Assembly: GCA_013407085.1 (NCBI GenBank)
Contig: JACCGJ010009907.1
Span: 1 to 64,000 of the forward strand
DNA length: 64,000 nt
Reading direction: 5' to 3'
From: Atriophallophorus winterbourni
Taxonomy: Eukaryota; Platyhelminthes; Trematoda; Plagiorchiida; Microphallidae
The position numbers and the translations under genes were made by a program. The notes under the pieces are model-generated. The model worked only from the letters and a program-made list of their open reading frames with translations. It ran no database searches and was not told the origin of the DNA. This document shows positions 22,701 through 29,490 of this stretch, in pieces (position 1 is the first letter of the stretch; each line of letters begins with the position of its first letter).

Positions 22701-24786
22701 AGTCACGCAAACTGATAACAGATATTAAAAGTTAGTAAACTTATGTGTTGCTCACACTTTGGTCATCCAAAAGCGCCTTGAGTGCTTGACCACGAATCAC
22801 TAAGTGATTCTGTGTTTGAACATCGTGGTTCGTTGTACGAACCCTATGCAACAGTGGCATACAAGTATAACCTTGTTTACCATTTATCCACTGTGTCAAG
22901 GCTCACTGAACCTAATCTAACTGTCTCCTTATGATGACGGCAAGCAGCCAGAAACCGGTAGTGGAGTGTATTTTCGGGGGATGTGAGCAACACATCACTT
23001 TGGTCATCCATAAGCGCCTTGAGTGCTTGACCACGAATCACTATGTGATTCCGTGTTTGAACATCGTGGTTCGTTGCATGAACTCTACGCAACAGTGGCA
23101 TTCAAGTATTATCTTGTTTAGTAAACTTATATTTTACTTCAGAATGTAAACTATCCCTAATTACTCGAACAAGTTTAAACGTGGTCGAATTTAGACCTTT
23201 GTTGCTTTCGAACCAAGCTGCGGTATTTTTGCTGGCAATTTTATGTCAGCCTTCGGATGTTTTTTTATAGAAAGCTGCACTTTTACCCCAGCAAGGGCTT
23301 TTGGATAGCAGAATCTAACGTTTTCAAGCAATCGATTTCTATATAGTGGCAGATCGGATTAGATAGCGTACGTCATGCTAATTGATAAAAGTTAACATTT
23401 AATCAATTTAAGCATTTTCCACGATAGTTCGACTACAATGGTAATCTGTTCATCCCGATCATCACAGAATTTCGCGGAACAAAATACCGTAAAACGGTTT
23501 GAACTACGTAAAATTATTTGTATACCATGCATTTGTCGCTTTTGTGAAAGAGAAAAATCGAATATTCAATTAATATATTTTCTGTTAGTTAATTATATAT
23601 TAATACACAAGTATTATTATCTATATTATTTCATGTGAGTTCAATTTGCACGTTGGAGTCAGATAATATAACATAAGGTTTAAACAGATTATTGTTTTAC
23701 AATAGTTTGAGAACCTCAAGTCAGAAGAAATGAATAACTTTGCTTGTTCTGATAAGCATATGCACTGATCCAGTTCAAACAGTTAATATTCACAAAACAC
23801 CAAGGATAATTTCGGAATCAATATAGGTTCTACAGGAGTCGCAACGTCTAAAATACTTATTAGTTACTTTAAGGAATCCACTCAAATCTTTTTCATCTTT
23901 TGGACCATACCAACACAAACTAATTCTTAACATTTAGCGATTATTAGTTTTAATCAATTCATTCGTGTAAAAATCGTTACACCTTTTGTTTTTGGAAACA
24001 AAGTAACAAAATTTAATCGACCAGTATTTGGAAAAAGAAGTCTTTGATAGAATTGAACGCCCTTGTTACACCGTGCATTGTGTATTGTAAAATGGAATAT
24101 CGAGATGGATTGAATCACGTTCGCCAAGCAATTTGATTGTTGAGAAATATTCTTTTGGAATTAATAAATCTTTATACACGTTTTTCAAACAAAAACACAT
24201 TTATCAGCTGTTAAAAATGTCGGCTTAGTTTCCTGATGTATTTTTGAAAACATTTCTATTAATTTACGTAAACAGTCAAGCTAGCACGTATATTTTCCTA
24301 GCTTTGAAGTCAAGCTATTTATTTCAAATTGGAAAATGATAGAATAAACATAAATCAAAATCGAATAAAAAATATCAACGGTTGCTTTCTGATTTATAAT
24401 CACATTTGCATTATATTACACCAAATCTGCTTCTAGTTTTCGTAAGAGTTCTGGAAGTAGCAACATTTCTATGCAAAATCCTTCTAAATGCCTTCGCGCT
24501 TTGTTTACTAAAGATAACAAATAGAGTAATTTTATAGAGTCCATCAATAACAGTAAAATTCCAATTGAAGATCTCGTGCTCATAGCAGTGAGTCTGACAC
24601 TTCATATTCACATAATCGTACGTTGTCCACGTGTGCTGATGGTTTAGGTCACTGTTTTTATTGAATATTATTGGAGTTTGATTGCAACAAAAATGCATCT
24701 TGCTTACCAGCCAATTGTTCTTTAGTGAGAATTCCTTCCTCTATCAAATCTTGAGCAAATTGTTCATCATTCTCTGCCTCTTGCAT
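4774..24786 (-). CDS. Calmodulin-like protein with four EF-hands (five coding exons)
   Basis: Coding exons in order of transcription are 24786-24708, 19250-19107, 10265-10144, 7616-7469 and 4796-4774. Junction phases are 1, 1, 0 and 1, and all agree. Introns are about 5.5, 8.8, 2.5 and 2.7 kb and begin GT and end AG. The predicted product has 171 residues. Calcium loops lie at residues 36-47, 72-83, 118-129 and 154-165; each has Asp at position 1, Gly at 6 and Glu at 12, so all four should bind Ca2+. Calmodulin has 149 residues or so. This protein has about 16 extra acidic N-terminal residues, a linker between the two lobes about nine residues longer (Ser/Asn-rich, residues 90-107), and ends six residues after loop 4. 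It is likely a cytosolic Ca2+ sensor. Troponin C or a flatworm-specific calmodulin-like protein are alternatives. The promoter and polyadenylation signal were not identified, and an upstream exon or trans-splice site is possible. Confidence 0.88.
5390..6170 (-). mobile_element. RTE-like LINE fragment inside intron 4
   Basis: Read on the minus strand it follows the same order as the 3230-4345 copy: the segment before the thumb (6150-6000), a frame-broken KLTVKT...YSACILNAL and HERKLNAFHL segment (5960-5790), then RPHLRYKDVCK and the basic RRRR region with the finger remnant (5650-5390). Stops and shifts are frequent. It lies in the last intron of the EF-hand gene, in the gene's orientation. 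Confidence 0.65.
7469..7616 (-). CDS. EF-hand gene, exon 4 (EF-hand 3 and most of EF-hand 4)
   Basis: Acceptor TTTTCACAG ends at 7617 and donor GTAAGG starts at 7468. The exon encodes residues 116-164: loop 3 (DHNGDGYIDAAE), the long helix containing LMNKLGESLSPQEIEQMI, and loop 4 up to its eleventh residue (DSDGDGKVGFE). It starts in phase 0 and ends in phase 1. Confidence 0.92.
8630..8700 (+). repeat. Dispersed repeat shared with 16250-16325 (opposite strand)
   Basis: TTGACCTcAAGGATGAATxGGG followed by GTGAAACGCGGGGG recurs as the reverse complement at about 16270-16320, with an extra 15 bases or so between the two blocks here. The family is not identified. Confidence 0.4.
10144..10265 (-). 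CDS. EF-hand gene, exon 3 (rest of EF-hand 2 and inter-lobe linker)
   Basis: Acceptor TCATAACTAG ends at 10266 and donor GTTAGT starts at 10143. It encodes residues 76-115 plus the last two bases of Gly75. These are the second half of loop 2 (GDGTLNFRE), helix FLKAM, a linker rich in Ser and Asn, and the start of EF-hand 3 (EELYRRAFA). The acceptor has a weak pyrimidine tract, but both phases and the split calcium loop match exons 2 and 4 exactly. Confidence 0.88.
10665..11170 (-). mobile_element. Penelope-like element, 3' end (type A, copy 1)
   Basis: On the minus strand the end of a GIY-YIG endonuclease is readable from 11170 (VERLYAEAVEITKSGKNAV, then DISTIWRSVMQRININ). A non-coding tail with a hammerhead (10754-10796) and a terminal segment down to about 10665 follow. 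The copy at 17370-18560 matches it along its whole length. It is 5' truncated and lies in intron 2 of the EF-hand gene. Confidence 0.75.
10754..10796 (-). ncRNA. Hammerhead ribozyme, PLE type A (copy 1)
   Basis: On the minus strand, TTGGT is followed by CTGACGA, a hairpin with CTTCTG/CAGAAG arms, GAAAC, GTT and ACCAA. Helix I is UUGGU:ACCAA (5 bp), the core is CUGACGA...GAAA, helix III is a minimal AC/GU, and cleavage is predicted after GUU. All conserved core bases are present. A 10.1/11.1 irregularity lies at the base of helix II. Hammerheads of this kind are known in PLEs. Confidence 0.75.
11346..11387 (+). ncRNA. Hammerhead motif, 241-bp unit family, damaged
   Basis: CTCCAC and CTGACGA are intact, but the second core strand reads GCAA instead of GAAA, which should abolish cleavage. 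Confidence 0.6.
11587..11628 (+). ncRNA. Hammerhead ribozyme, 241-bp unit family, core intact
   Basis: CTCCAC, CTGACGA, helix II GGC-AAACA-GCC, GAAA, palindromic ACCGGT and predicted cleavage after GUA. Helix I is only 3 bp close to the core because the 3' strand reads GTGCGG. The self-complementary helix III without a loop suggests action as a dimer in tandem transcripts. Confidence 0.75.
11663..12480. other. Intron 2 sequence, no gene recognised
   Basis: AT-rich intronic sequence. No domain, RNA or transposon end was recognised. Confidence 0.45.
12484..12600 (-). repeat. Fragment of the 241-bp hammerhead unit, no ribozyme
   Basis: The CATAGGGTTCTTGCAACGAACCATGAT stretch and the following segment ending near AAGCGCTCAA match, in reverse orientation, the part of the unit upstream of its hammerhead. 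The hammerhead itself is absent. Confidence 0.55.
13204..13596 (+). mobile_element. Retrozyme-like insertion, 241-bp unit, about 1.6 copies, 9-bp target duplication
   Basis: AAGGGATGGGG recurs at 13210 and 13451, a 241-bp period. The insertion is flanked by GCAATTGTG at 13195-13203 and 13597-13605. It interrupts a CR1-like LINE relic. It contains one hammerhead. Confidence 0.75.
13406..13447 (+). ncRNA. Hammerhead ribozyme, 241-bp unit family, core intact
   Basis: CTCCAC, CTGACGA, GGC-AAACA-GCC, GAAA, ACCGGT, predicted cleavage after GUA, then GTGGTG. Helix I is CCAC:GUGG. The 10.1/11.1 position is U/U. Confidence 0.75.
13651..14559. other. Intron 2 sequence, no gene recognised
   Basis: Very AT-rich. 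No open frame of note and no recognisable element. Confidence 0.45.
14560..15610 (+). mobile_element. Possible heavily decayed Penelope-like reverse transcriptase
   Basis: A segment near 14855-14960 reads ERNIVILLADK followed by a stop and TIITMAMKH. This resembles the N-terminal block of PLE reverse transcriptases, which have a NIVILPADKG-like motif. A better preserved open piece at 15419-15604 contains the segments FHYLDFNSVISNIG and IFIGMPWNSIYNSK. Stops and shifts are frequent, and the usual catalytic YVDD was not found. The 15419-15604 piece could belong to something else. Confidence 0.35.
15611..16909. other. Intron 2 sequence, no gene recognised apart from a short dispersed repeat
   Basis: The only recognisable piece is the repeat at about 16250-16325, which matches 8630-8700 on the other strand. 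Confidence 0.4.
16910..17045 (-). repeat. Fragment of the long-stem hammerhead-unit family
   Basis: AAAGCATGCAAATGAAT and, at the other end, CAACAGTGGCATACAAG match the ends of the hammerhead units, while the middle has diverged and lacks a hammerhead core. Confidence 0.4.
17457..17499 (-). ncRNA. Hammerhead ribozyme, PLE type A (copy 2)
   Basis: On the minus strand: TTGAT, CTGACGA, a 7-bp hairpin GCTTCTG/CAGAAGC, GAAAC, GTT, ACCAA. The core is intact. Helix I has one A/C mismatch. Helix II is perfect, unlike copy 1. Confidence 0.75.
17942..18181 (-). pseudogene. PLE GIY-YIG endonuclease core fragment
   Basis: A 79-codon open piece with CVYKINCKGFSEVYIGQTSR, which carries the V-Y-x(n)-Y-I-G pair of a GIY-YIG nuclease. 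The fold would nick target DNA to prime reverse transcription in PLEs. It ends early by a stop and the C-terminal half is in another frame at 17598-17915. Confidence 0.75.
18882..18950. repeat. AAT/ATT microsatellite
   Basis: About 70 bases of mostly AAT repeats with a few interruptions, followed by ATT repeats that could fold back on them. Confidence 0.9.
19107..19250 (-). CDS. EF-hand gene, exon 2 (EF-hand 1 and start of EF-hand 2)
   Basis: Acceptor AAACTTTTAG ends at 19251 and donor GTATGT starts at 19106. It encodes residues 27-75: IRWAFHFF, calcium loop 1 (DNNGDGTISSEE), the helix LETALNYLGH, and the first residues of loop 2 (VDADG). Both ends are phase 1 and fit exons 1 and 3. Confidence 0.92.
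19690..19875 (+). repeat. Terminal segment of PLE type B
   Basis: GATTGCACTCAAATTTCTTTGCATTAT and the following ACGATCGG...CCAAACATATTCCAAT (19802-19862) are the reverse complement of 48190-48275 and resemble the 3' end at 49600-49622. No coding part is attached, so this is a lone PLE end. The left limit is uncertain. Confidence 0.55.
21014..21970. mobile_element. Paired direct repeats with LTR-like ends (possible TRIM element)
   Basis: Two related copies, 21014-21267 (254 bp) and 21707-21970 (264 bp), both start TGTAAAC and end ...CA. They share long blocks such as TTGATACTCTAATTCGATTA and CCCGTTTGAGCAGCCCCT. About 440 bp without a coding frame lies between them. The layout fits a miniature LTR retrotransposon without genes. 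No target-site duplication was seen and the copies have diverged, so a plain segmental duplication is an alternative. Confidence 0.5.
21971..22731. other. Intron 1 sequence, no gene recognised
   Basis: AT-rich sequence without a recognised element. Confidence 0.45.
22745..23117 (+). mobile_element. Retrozyme-like insertion, 241-bp unit, about 1.5 copies, 13-bp target duplication
   Basis: The insertion is flanked by TTAGTAAACTTAT at 22732-22744 and 23118-23130. It contains two copies of the GCGCCTTGAGTGCTTGACCA segment (22772 and 23016, about 240 apart) and one damaged hammerhead. The first 11 bases are the reverse complement of the unit's own GTGAGCAACAC, as if the end had snapped back. It lies in intron 1. 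Confidence 0.8.
22925..22966 (+). ncRNA. Hammerhead motif, 241-bp unit family, damaged
   Basis: The 3' half is intact (GAAA, ACCGGT, A, GTGGAG), but the 5' core reads ATGATGA instead of CTGATGA and helix I has changed to CTCCTT. Confidence 0.6.
23131..24400. other. Intron 1 sequence, no gene recognised
   Basis: AT-rich sequence; nothing recognised. Confidence 0.45.
24708..24786 (-). CDS. EF-hand gene, exon 1 with start codon
   Basis: ATG at 24786-24784 opens an acidic N-terminus (MQEAENDEQF...) that leads into LTKEQLA, the segment just before EF-hand 1. Donor GTAAGC begins at 24707. The exon ends in phase 1; its last G plus AT of exon 2 gives Asp27. An in-frame TGA lies ten codons upstream, and no other ATG is available between. 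An upstream coding exon spliced into those ten codons cannot be excluded. Confidence 0.82.
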
Positions 24787-25146
24787 CGCAGGCGTTGAAA
24801 GTGTATCTTGATTTCAAACAAGATTTCTAATTGAACTAAATACAATCTGATTGGACAGGTGAGGAAGAGCCGTCATTGGCTATTCTAGTACATATTCGCT
24901 TGTGACCGAAGAGAATAATCTTTTATGTAAATAAGGCTGTTTCTCAACATCCTAGTTTGAAATTACATCGTTAAGCAATATACACCTAAATTTTAACTTA
25001 GATCGAAGTTTTTGAATATGAGGCAAAATATTTCGCTTAATTTGATTCAAAACAAAAATAAATGGCTATTTTTTTTCTGGAATTACTCGTCAATGAGGTG
25101 TTCTGTACCCGAGAATACCTAGTCTTTTAATTAATGACTGTGAGTC

Positions 25147-25461
25147 TCAAAATGCACTAATTTCAAGTAAATATTTGTTGCAGAGTCCTGAATGTTCAGG
25201 TTGACTAATTTTGTGACTACTGAGTTCTTTGGACTTCTCATTTCTTTCATTGTCCAACCCGATGTAATTAGACGTTTTGTAGTTACGCATTGTTTTGCAC
25301 CTCTGCACATATCTTTGATCAATTGGTTTTTCAAAGAAAGAATTTCCGCTTGTCAAAAGATGTATCGAGATTGGTGCATGATTTAACTGTCTCTCCAAAT
25401 TTAATTCGAGAAATGGTCGATGCTCGTCACTTAGAGAATGTAACAAGCTGATTTCAGTCAT
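25147..25461 (-). other. Unassigned open frame, 104 codons
   Basis: A Ser/Asn/Lys-rich open frame close upstream of the EF-hand gene and on the same strand. It starts after an in-frame stop and a possible acceptor (CACACAG). No domain was recognised. It could be a relic or an exon of an upstream gene. Confidence 0.2.
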
Positions 25462-25562
25462 TCTGTGTGACGATGTATGTCAATAGCGTGAGGCCTGCTG
25501 ACCATTATTCTCCACATAAAGTCTATCTTTCATCCCATGTTATAGAACTGAATAATTTAGAA

Positions 25563-25805
25563 TTTAGAATTTTATATGCGCCTCGAGCGCTTGGCAAGGA
25601 ATCACTTCGTGATTATTTATTTGAACATCGTGGTTCTTTGTAGGAACCCTATATAACAGTGGCATACAGATTTGACTTTGTTTACCGCTTTTCCACTGTT
25701 TCAAGCCTCACTGAACCTGATATTACTGTCTCCACCTGACGATGGCAAACAGCCTGAAACCTGTAGTGTTGTGTAAGGGATGGGGATGTTAGCGCCACAA
25801 TACAT
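25563..25805 (+). mobile_element. Retrozyme-like insertion, single 241-bp unit, 10-bp target duplication
   Basis: About one full unit (243 bp), flanked by TAATTTAGAA at 25553-25562 and 25806-25815. It contains one hammerhead near its 3' end. Confidence 0.75.
25730..25771 (+). ncRNA. Hammerhead ribozyme, 241-bp unit family, near intact
   Basis: CTCCAC, CTGACGA, GGC-AAACA-GCC, GAAA and cleavage triplet GUA are present. The helix III palindrome is changed to ACCTGT, which weakens it. Confidence 0.65.
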
Positions 25806-26044
25806 TAATTTAGAAATCAATTCATTACTTCATTTTGCACCTGTTTGTTCAATAAAAGTCTAGTTGAAAATTCGTTTAAGCTGTTAACGATTAAGATTGG
25901 TATCTAATCTATAAAAAATAAGTGTCATACTATTTTATATAAAACCATTTAGGTTACCTCGATTCGATCTTTGAATATTCGTACATATGCTGAGAAAATA
26001 TTTAACTCTTCCATATAGCGGTACATATACTTCCTGCCGTTAAA

Positions 26045-26080
26045 CACCACAACTGGTTTCTGGTCGTCATCAGGTGAAAA
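26045..26080 (-). ncRNA. Hammerhead relic, helix II shortened
   Basis: On the minus strand CACCTGATGACG is followed directly by ACCAGAAACCAG and TTGTGGTG. The GGC-AAACA loop segment is deleted. Confidence 0.45.
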
Positions 26081-26127
26081 CTGCAAGATTACGATCATAA
26101 TCGACATTGAGACTTCGAAAATTCAAT

Positions 26128-26222
26128 AAACCTGTCTCCACCTGATGACGGCAAACAGCCAGAAACCGGTAGTGAAGTGTAATTTGGGGAAGATGTGAGC
26201 AACACATCACTTTGGTCAATAC
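26128..26222 (+). repeat. Partial 241-bp unit with intact hammerhead
   Basis: The piece runs from CTGTCTCC through the hammerhead (26136-26177) to GAGCAACACATCACTTTGGTCA. The rest of the unit is missing. Together with the minus-strand relic at 26045-26080 it forms an inverted pair about 50 bases apart. Confidence 0.65.
26136..26177 (+). ncRNA. Hammerhead ribozyme, 241-bp unit family, core intact
   Basis: CTCCAC, CTGATGA, GGC-AAACA-GCC, GAAA, ACCGGT, cleavage after GUA, then GTGAAG. Helix I is 3 bp next to the core. Confidence 0.75.
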
Positions 26223-26759
26223 ACCTTTATTTTTTTCACATTTTATAGGATGTGTTTCGACGTATGCCTTCGTTAATATTGGGCATTTTGAAAGAATACA
26301 AAATCTGTAAACAAGTGAAGGTTGAGGCTAATCAAAGATAAACACTTTTTTTGCCAAAAACAATATTTCTTCCTGCAAACGTTATCGAAAAAGAGATTAA
26401 TGTTTGATTTGGCAATTTCCCTTTTCAACATTCACTTGTTTGATTTTGCATTTCACAAACCAGTCACAAGTTACCAAGGTCTCGCGAAATTTTTCCGAGC
26501 TGTCGTTCAAATCAAACAAAATTAACGGATGGTTTGTTGAGTTGTGTTGTCTAATGCGGATCAAATTTCATGATAGAGTGCTGCAGCTTGACGAAAGTCC
26601 ATTTACAAAGAATCAAAATTAATTGACCATTTCCAAACATAGCCAAGACGGTTAAGTCATGTTAAGGCTGGGTTATCTTCAATATTTCGGAATTTAAATA
26701 TAAATATATAATATAAATAACTCAAGAAAGTATTTTTAAAAGATACTTTCATGTTTATC

Positions 26760-26908
26760 GGATCAGAGGGGTTTGACCCCCACACCCCATCAGCTGTTGT
26801 AATTCGTGAAACTCGAGTCCGGAGTCCCATTATAGGAGCGTTGTGATATCAACTTTGGGAATTAGTCGATGGCTTGCCACGGAATGAGTGGTCACAAATA
26901 TAACAAAC
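26760..26908 (+). mobile_element. Smα-like SINE, second copy, 5' truncated
   Basis: It shares with the copy at 27127-27345 the GACCCCCACACCC block, AAACTCGAGTCCxGxG, CGATGGCTTGxCA and GAATGAGTGGTCACAAxxATAACAAAC. The CTGANGA half of the hammerhead is lost, whereas GAAACTCGAGTC is kept. Confidence 0.65.
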
Positions 26909-27126
26909 ATATCTCCAAACCTCGGCTTAAACAACAATGCACACGATCTAATCGGTGTTAGCTTACACTGTATCCGATGGAAAGACCTGACGCGGAGATC
27001 TGTTCGGTTGGGCGACCACAACAGATGTTGCTAGCTCCTTCTGAACTGGTCGGGCAAACAAAGCTACTCGAATGTGCCAGTCTGGAGAACAGTTCATAAA
27101 CGCTTAATTGCGATCGGCCGAACATT

Positions 27127-27345
27127 GGACGGTAGGGGTGTAGCCCGGTCGTTAAGGCATGGGACTACAATTGGTGGTGGGGTTCTGTCTAACCCCACAC
27201 CCGAAGTGGAGGATATATGGCAATGCTGATGAGCTCAAATAAGAGCGAAAACTCGAGTCCAGTGCCTTCCTTATGGACCGTCGTGATCCAACTTGTGAAT
27301 AGTTCGATGGCTTGGCAACGGATGAGTGGTCACAAGGATAACAAA
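27127..27345 (+). mobile_element. Smα-like tRNA-derived SINE with internal hammerhead
   Basis: The 5' part resembles a tRNA gene: a box-A-like TAGCCCGGTCGTTAAGGC at about 27137 and a box-B-like GGGGTTCTGTCTAACCCC at 27179-27196, spaced as in an RNA polymerase III promoter. A hammerhead (27219-27266) follows, then a tail ending GATAACAAAC. SINEs that combine a pol III promoter with a hammerhead are known from schistosomes (Smα). A second copy lies 200 bases upstream. It is not a functional tRNA, because the acceptor stem and anticodon arm do not fold. Confidence 0.78.
27219..27266 (+). ncRNA. Hammerhead ribozyme in SINE (Smα-like)
   Basis: GGCAATG, CTGATGA, helix II GCTC-AAATAA-GAGC (perfect 4 bp), GAAA plus one extra A, palindrome CTCGAG, predicted cleavage after GUC, then CAGTGCC. 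Helix I is GGCAAUG:CAGUGCC with one A/G mismatch. The extra A in the second core strand may reduce activity; the other SINE copy reads GAAACTCGAGTC without it. Confidence 0.75.
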
Positions 27346-27982
27346 CTTTGTTTATACGCTTTAAGTTTCACTGCTTTACTTTTGAACTGCTAAATTATGT
27401 TTAACAGTCTGAAATTTCTGTTACTAAACACAACACTAATTTTATGTAAAAAATGTTATTTTCCAGTGCATCTAGGTTTGGTGAAACAAACATTGCTTAT
27501 ATATTCCACCAAAACGTTTGGTGCAAGCGATTTAATACTTTTTCGGTATTTCTCGTCAAGCTTTAAAATAATGCTCAAAATTGCCTCAACCGTCTAGATA
27601 AAGAAACTGCGTTCGAACAATCTTGCTCCAAAACAGAAGACTTTATGCTCTTCTCGATAGAAATTCGGACAAATTAGAGTCTGACATTGTAAACGTGTGT
27701 TACAACTACAGAATGATGCTGCAAACAACCACGAAAAGAATACTAAGCGAATAACACCGAAATGCCATGAAAAAGTTTTTCAAATTAACGATATGGTGCT
27801 AACAAGACCTGAGAAAAGCGATTGAGTGATTCTGTTAATTGGAAAAAAGTATGTGATGAAAATGTGAGTTATATTGAAAGACTTAACAAAATTTCAATTA
27901 TCGCTCGACGCAAAATTAAAAAAACCCCTTGAAAGTTGAATTACAATTATGGATGATTTGGAAATGACTATGCGAGAAGGAT

Positions 27983-28339
27983 ATGATTAGAAACGAAACT
28001 TGTGACCAGTTGCAAATCGTAGGCATTCAGCATCCTCTACTCTATGGATCGCCAATGAGGCCGATTCTGTCCATGGTATATTCGCCGTACCATTTTAAAG
28101 CAAATTGGTTATGTGAAGTATTAGATTTAATCAGAAAGCGTTTAGGTAAATGCAGCATTTTGGATGTTTTTACATTAGTTGACAAGGTAAGCAATGTAAA
28201 ATTTAAGACAAAAATAGAATACTATCGCTTAATGTTTCATCCTTATTTTCCAATGCACTTTTGCTGGAAACCGTTGAATGTTTGTGTAATACAATTGCTC
28301 ATCAAGAATTCCATGTTCCTATATCAATCAACACTTTGA
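27983..28339 (+). pseudogene. PLE type C reverse transcriptase, N-terminal half
   Basis: A 118-codon open piece with CDQLQIVGIQHPLLYG and SMVYSPYHFKANWLCEVL, which match the palm-entry region of PLE reverse transcriptases. The frame leaves the protein near 28220, where the SLDV-type motif should follow. Confidence 0.7.
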
Positions 28340-28573
28340 AAAAGCTACTTATAAGATGCACAATAAACATACAATCTCAATGCGACAACAAGATGTTTCT
28401 ACAAATCCATTAGGTAGTCATAGATTCGACACTAGGACCTTTATTGGCAGATGTTTTCATTGTCCAGCTAGCGCAGGAACCTCTGAAATCGATTATTGAA
28501 AAACTAGAAATGTACTTACGATACATATTCTTTATTTACAACGAAGAATTGGACATCGAATTTTTAATCTCAG

Positions 28574-28786
28574 ATGTTAACAACGCTCGAGTCAACTTTT
28601 TTTACGTATGAACTGGAAACAAACAGACGTCTGGCATTTCTGGATGTTCTACTCACAAGAAGATCAGACGAAACACTGAGTAGACGTTTTAACAAAAAGG
28701 AATTTTGGTTTGGGCCGTATACACATTTCGTCAGTCTCGATCCAGCGAATATTAAACAAAATCTGGTGCATAAACTATGTACGTAA
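28574..28786 (+). pseudogene. PLE type C reverse transcriptase, C-terminal block
   Basis: The open piece contains FTYELETNRRLAFLDVLLTR, the block following the catalytic motif in PLEs, and the start of the thumb (TLSRRFNKKEFWFGPYTHF). It ends at a stop before the linker to GIY-YIG. Confidence 0.7.
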
Positions 28787-29374
28787 GCAACTCGAATTTG
28801 TGCTGAAGAAAATGTGACTAAGGAACTTGCACTGATAAGCAATTTTCTAAACTAAAATTGCTATTTATCATGTTTCATCGAACGGCATATGCTCCAGATG
28901 CCAAAAAGAATAGCCGCGCCAACATTACCAAAGATAACGCCATATCTTCGGCTTCAATTTCAAGACGACGTCTTGAGCGACTCCTTAACACGCAAGTTCA
29001 AACAAGTAGTACACAGAACTTTCACCACTAAGAAAGCAATAATAACATACACTAACAAACCACTAATCGGACATCTGTTTAAAGACCAGAGAACCTCAAT
29101 GTTTATTTAACAATTTCCTCTTTCTGTGGAACAGGAGACATTGGCTTACGACGCGGAAACTGGTAAACCCAATGTCTGAACCCAAACCCTACATAGTTAA
29201 GCAATAGCTGCTTCAAAATGATAAACAATGCGATTCTAGCTCACTTGATTCGCACGGCGCATCAAATGAAGTCAGAAAAAGCGTTCTCAGTTGTTCACAC
29301 GGTTCCTCAAACGTGTTTCGAGGAGTTTGTTCAAATCAACTTGCGGACAGCTGAGGCAATTGCAATAAAGTTAT

Positions 29375-29490
29375 TTCAACAAAAAATTCATTTGCATGCT
29401 TTTCGGTCACACGCACCCCACGACCGGTTTCGTACTGTTTGCACTCATCAGGTAGGGACAGTGAGATCAGGATCCGCATGTACTTTAACA
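29375..29490 (-). repeat. Long-stem hammerhead unit fragment downstream of PLE C
   Basis: It starts TTCATTTGCATGCTTTTCGG on the plus strand and carries an intact hammerhead on the minus strand. It begins directly at the end of the PLE coding region, so it may be the PLE terminal repeat in reverse orientation or an independent insertion. Confidence 0.6.
29416..29457 (-). ncRNA. Hammerhead ribozyme, long-stem variant, fully canonical
   Basis: On the minus strand: CCCTAC, CTGATGA, helix II GTGC-AAACA-GTAC, GAAA, ACCGGT, predicted cleavage after GUC, GTGGGG. Helix I CCCUAC:GUGGGG pairs fully with one G-U. The 10.1/11.1 pair is G-C as in classic hammerheads. Of this family it is the best preserved copy in the window. 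Confidence 0.85.

Larger units (their letters stand above)
27640..29375 (+). mobile_element. Penelope-like element (type C), near full coding length, decayed
   Basis: PLE blocks in order: an N-terminal RT segment (LTRPEKSD...VILLI, about 27792), then QLQIVGIQHPLLYG and RPILSMVYSPYH (28005-28095), then a VDKV...KTKI segment (28175-28215). A motif like GSPLGPLLADVF appears as STLGPLLADVFI at 28428-28463, then RLAFLDVLLTRR (28628-28663) and PYLRLQFQDDVLSDSLTRKF (28940-28999). A frame-broken GIY-YIG follows (SSFCGTGDIG at 29116-29145, LRTAEAIAIKLF at 29340-29375). Several shifts and stops make it inactive. The catalytic YVDD region reads YLRYIFFI, so both Asp are lost. Confidence 0.75.

Noticed and set aside
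24411..24698. Minus-strand 95-codon frame next to exon 1
   Set aside because: It is in a different frame from exon 1, starts within the intron and has no recognised domain.
27127..27200. tRNA gene
   Set aside because: Box A and B are recognisable, but no acceptor stem or anticodon arm can be drawn, and the sequence continues into a SINE body.
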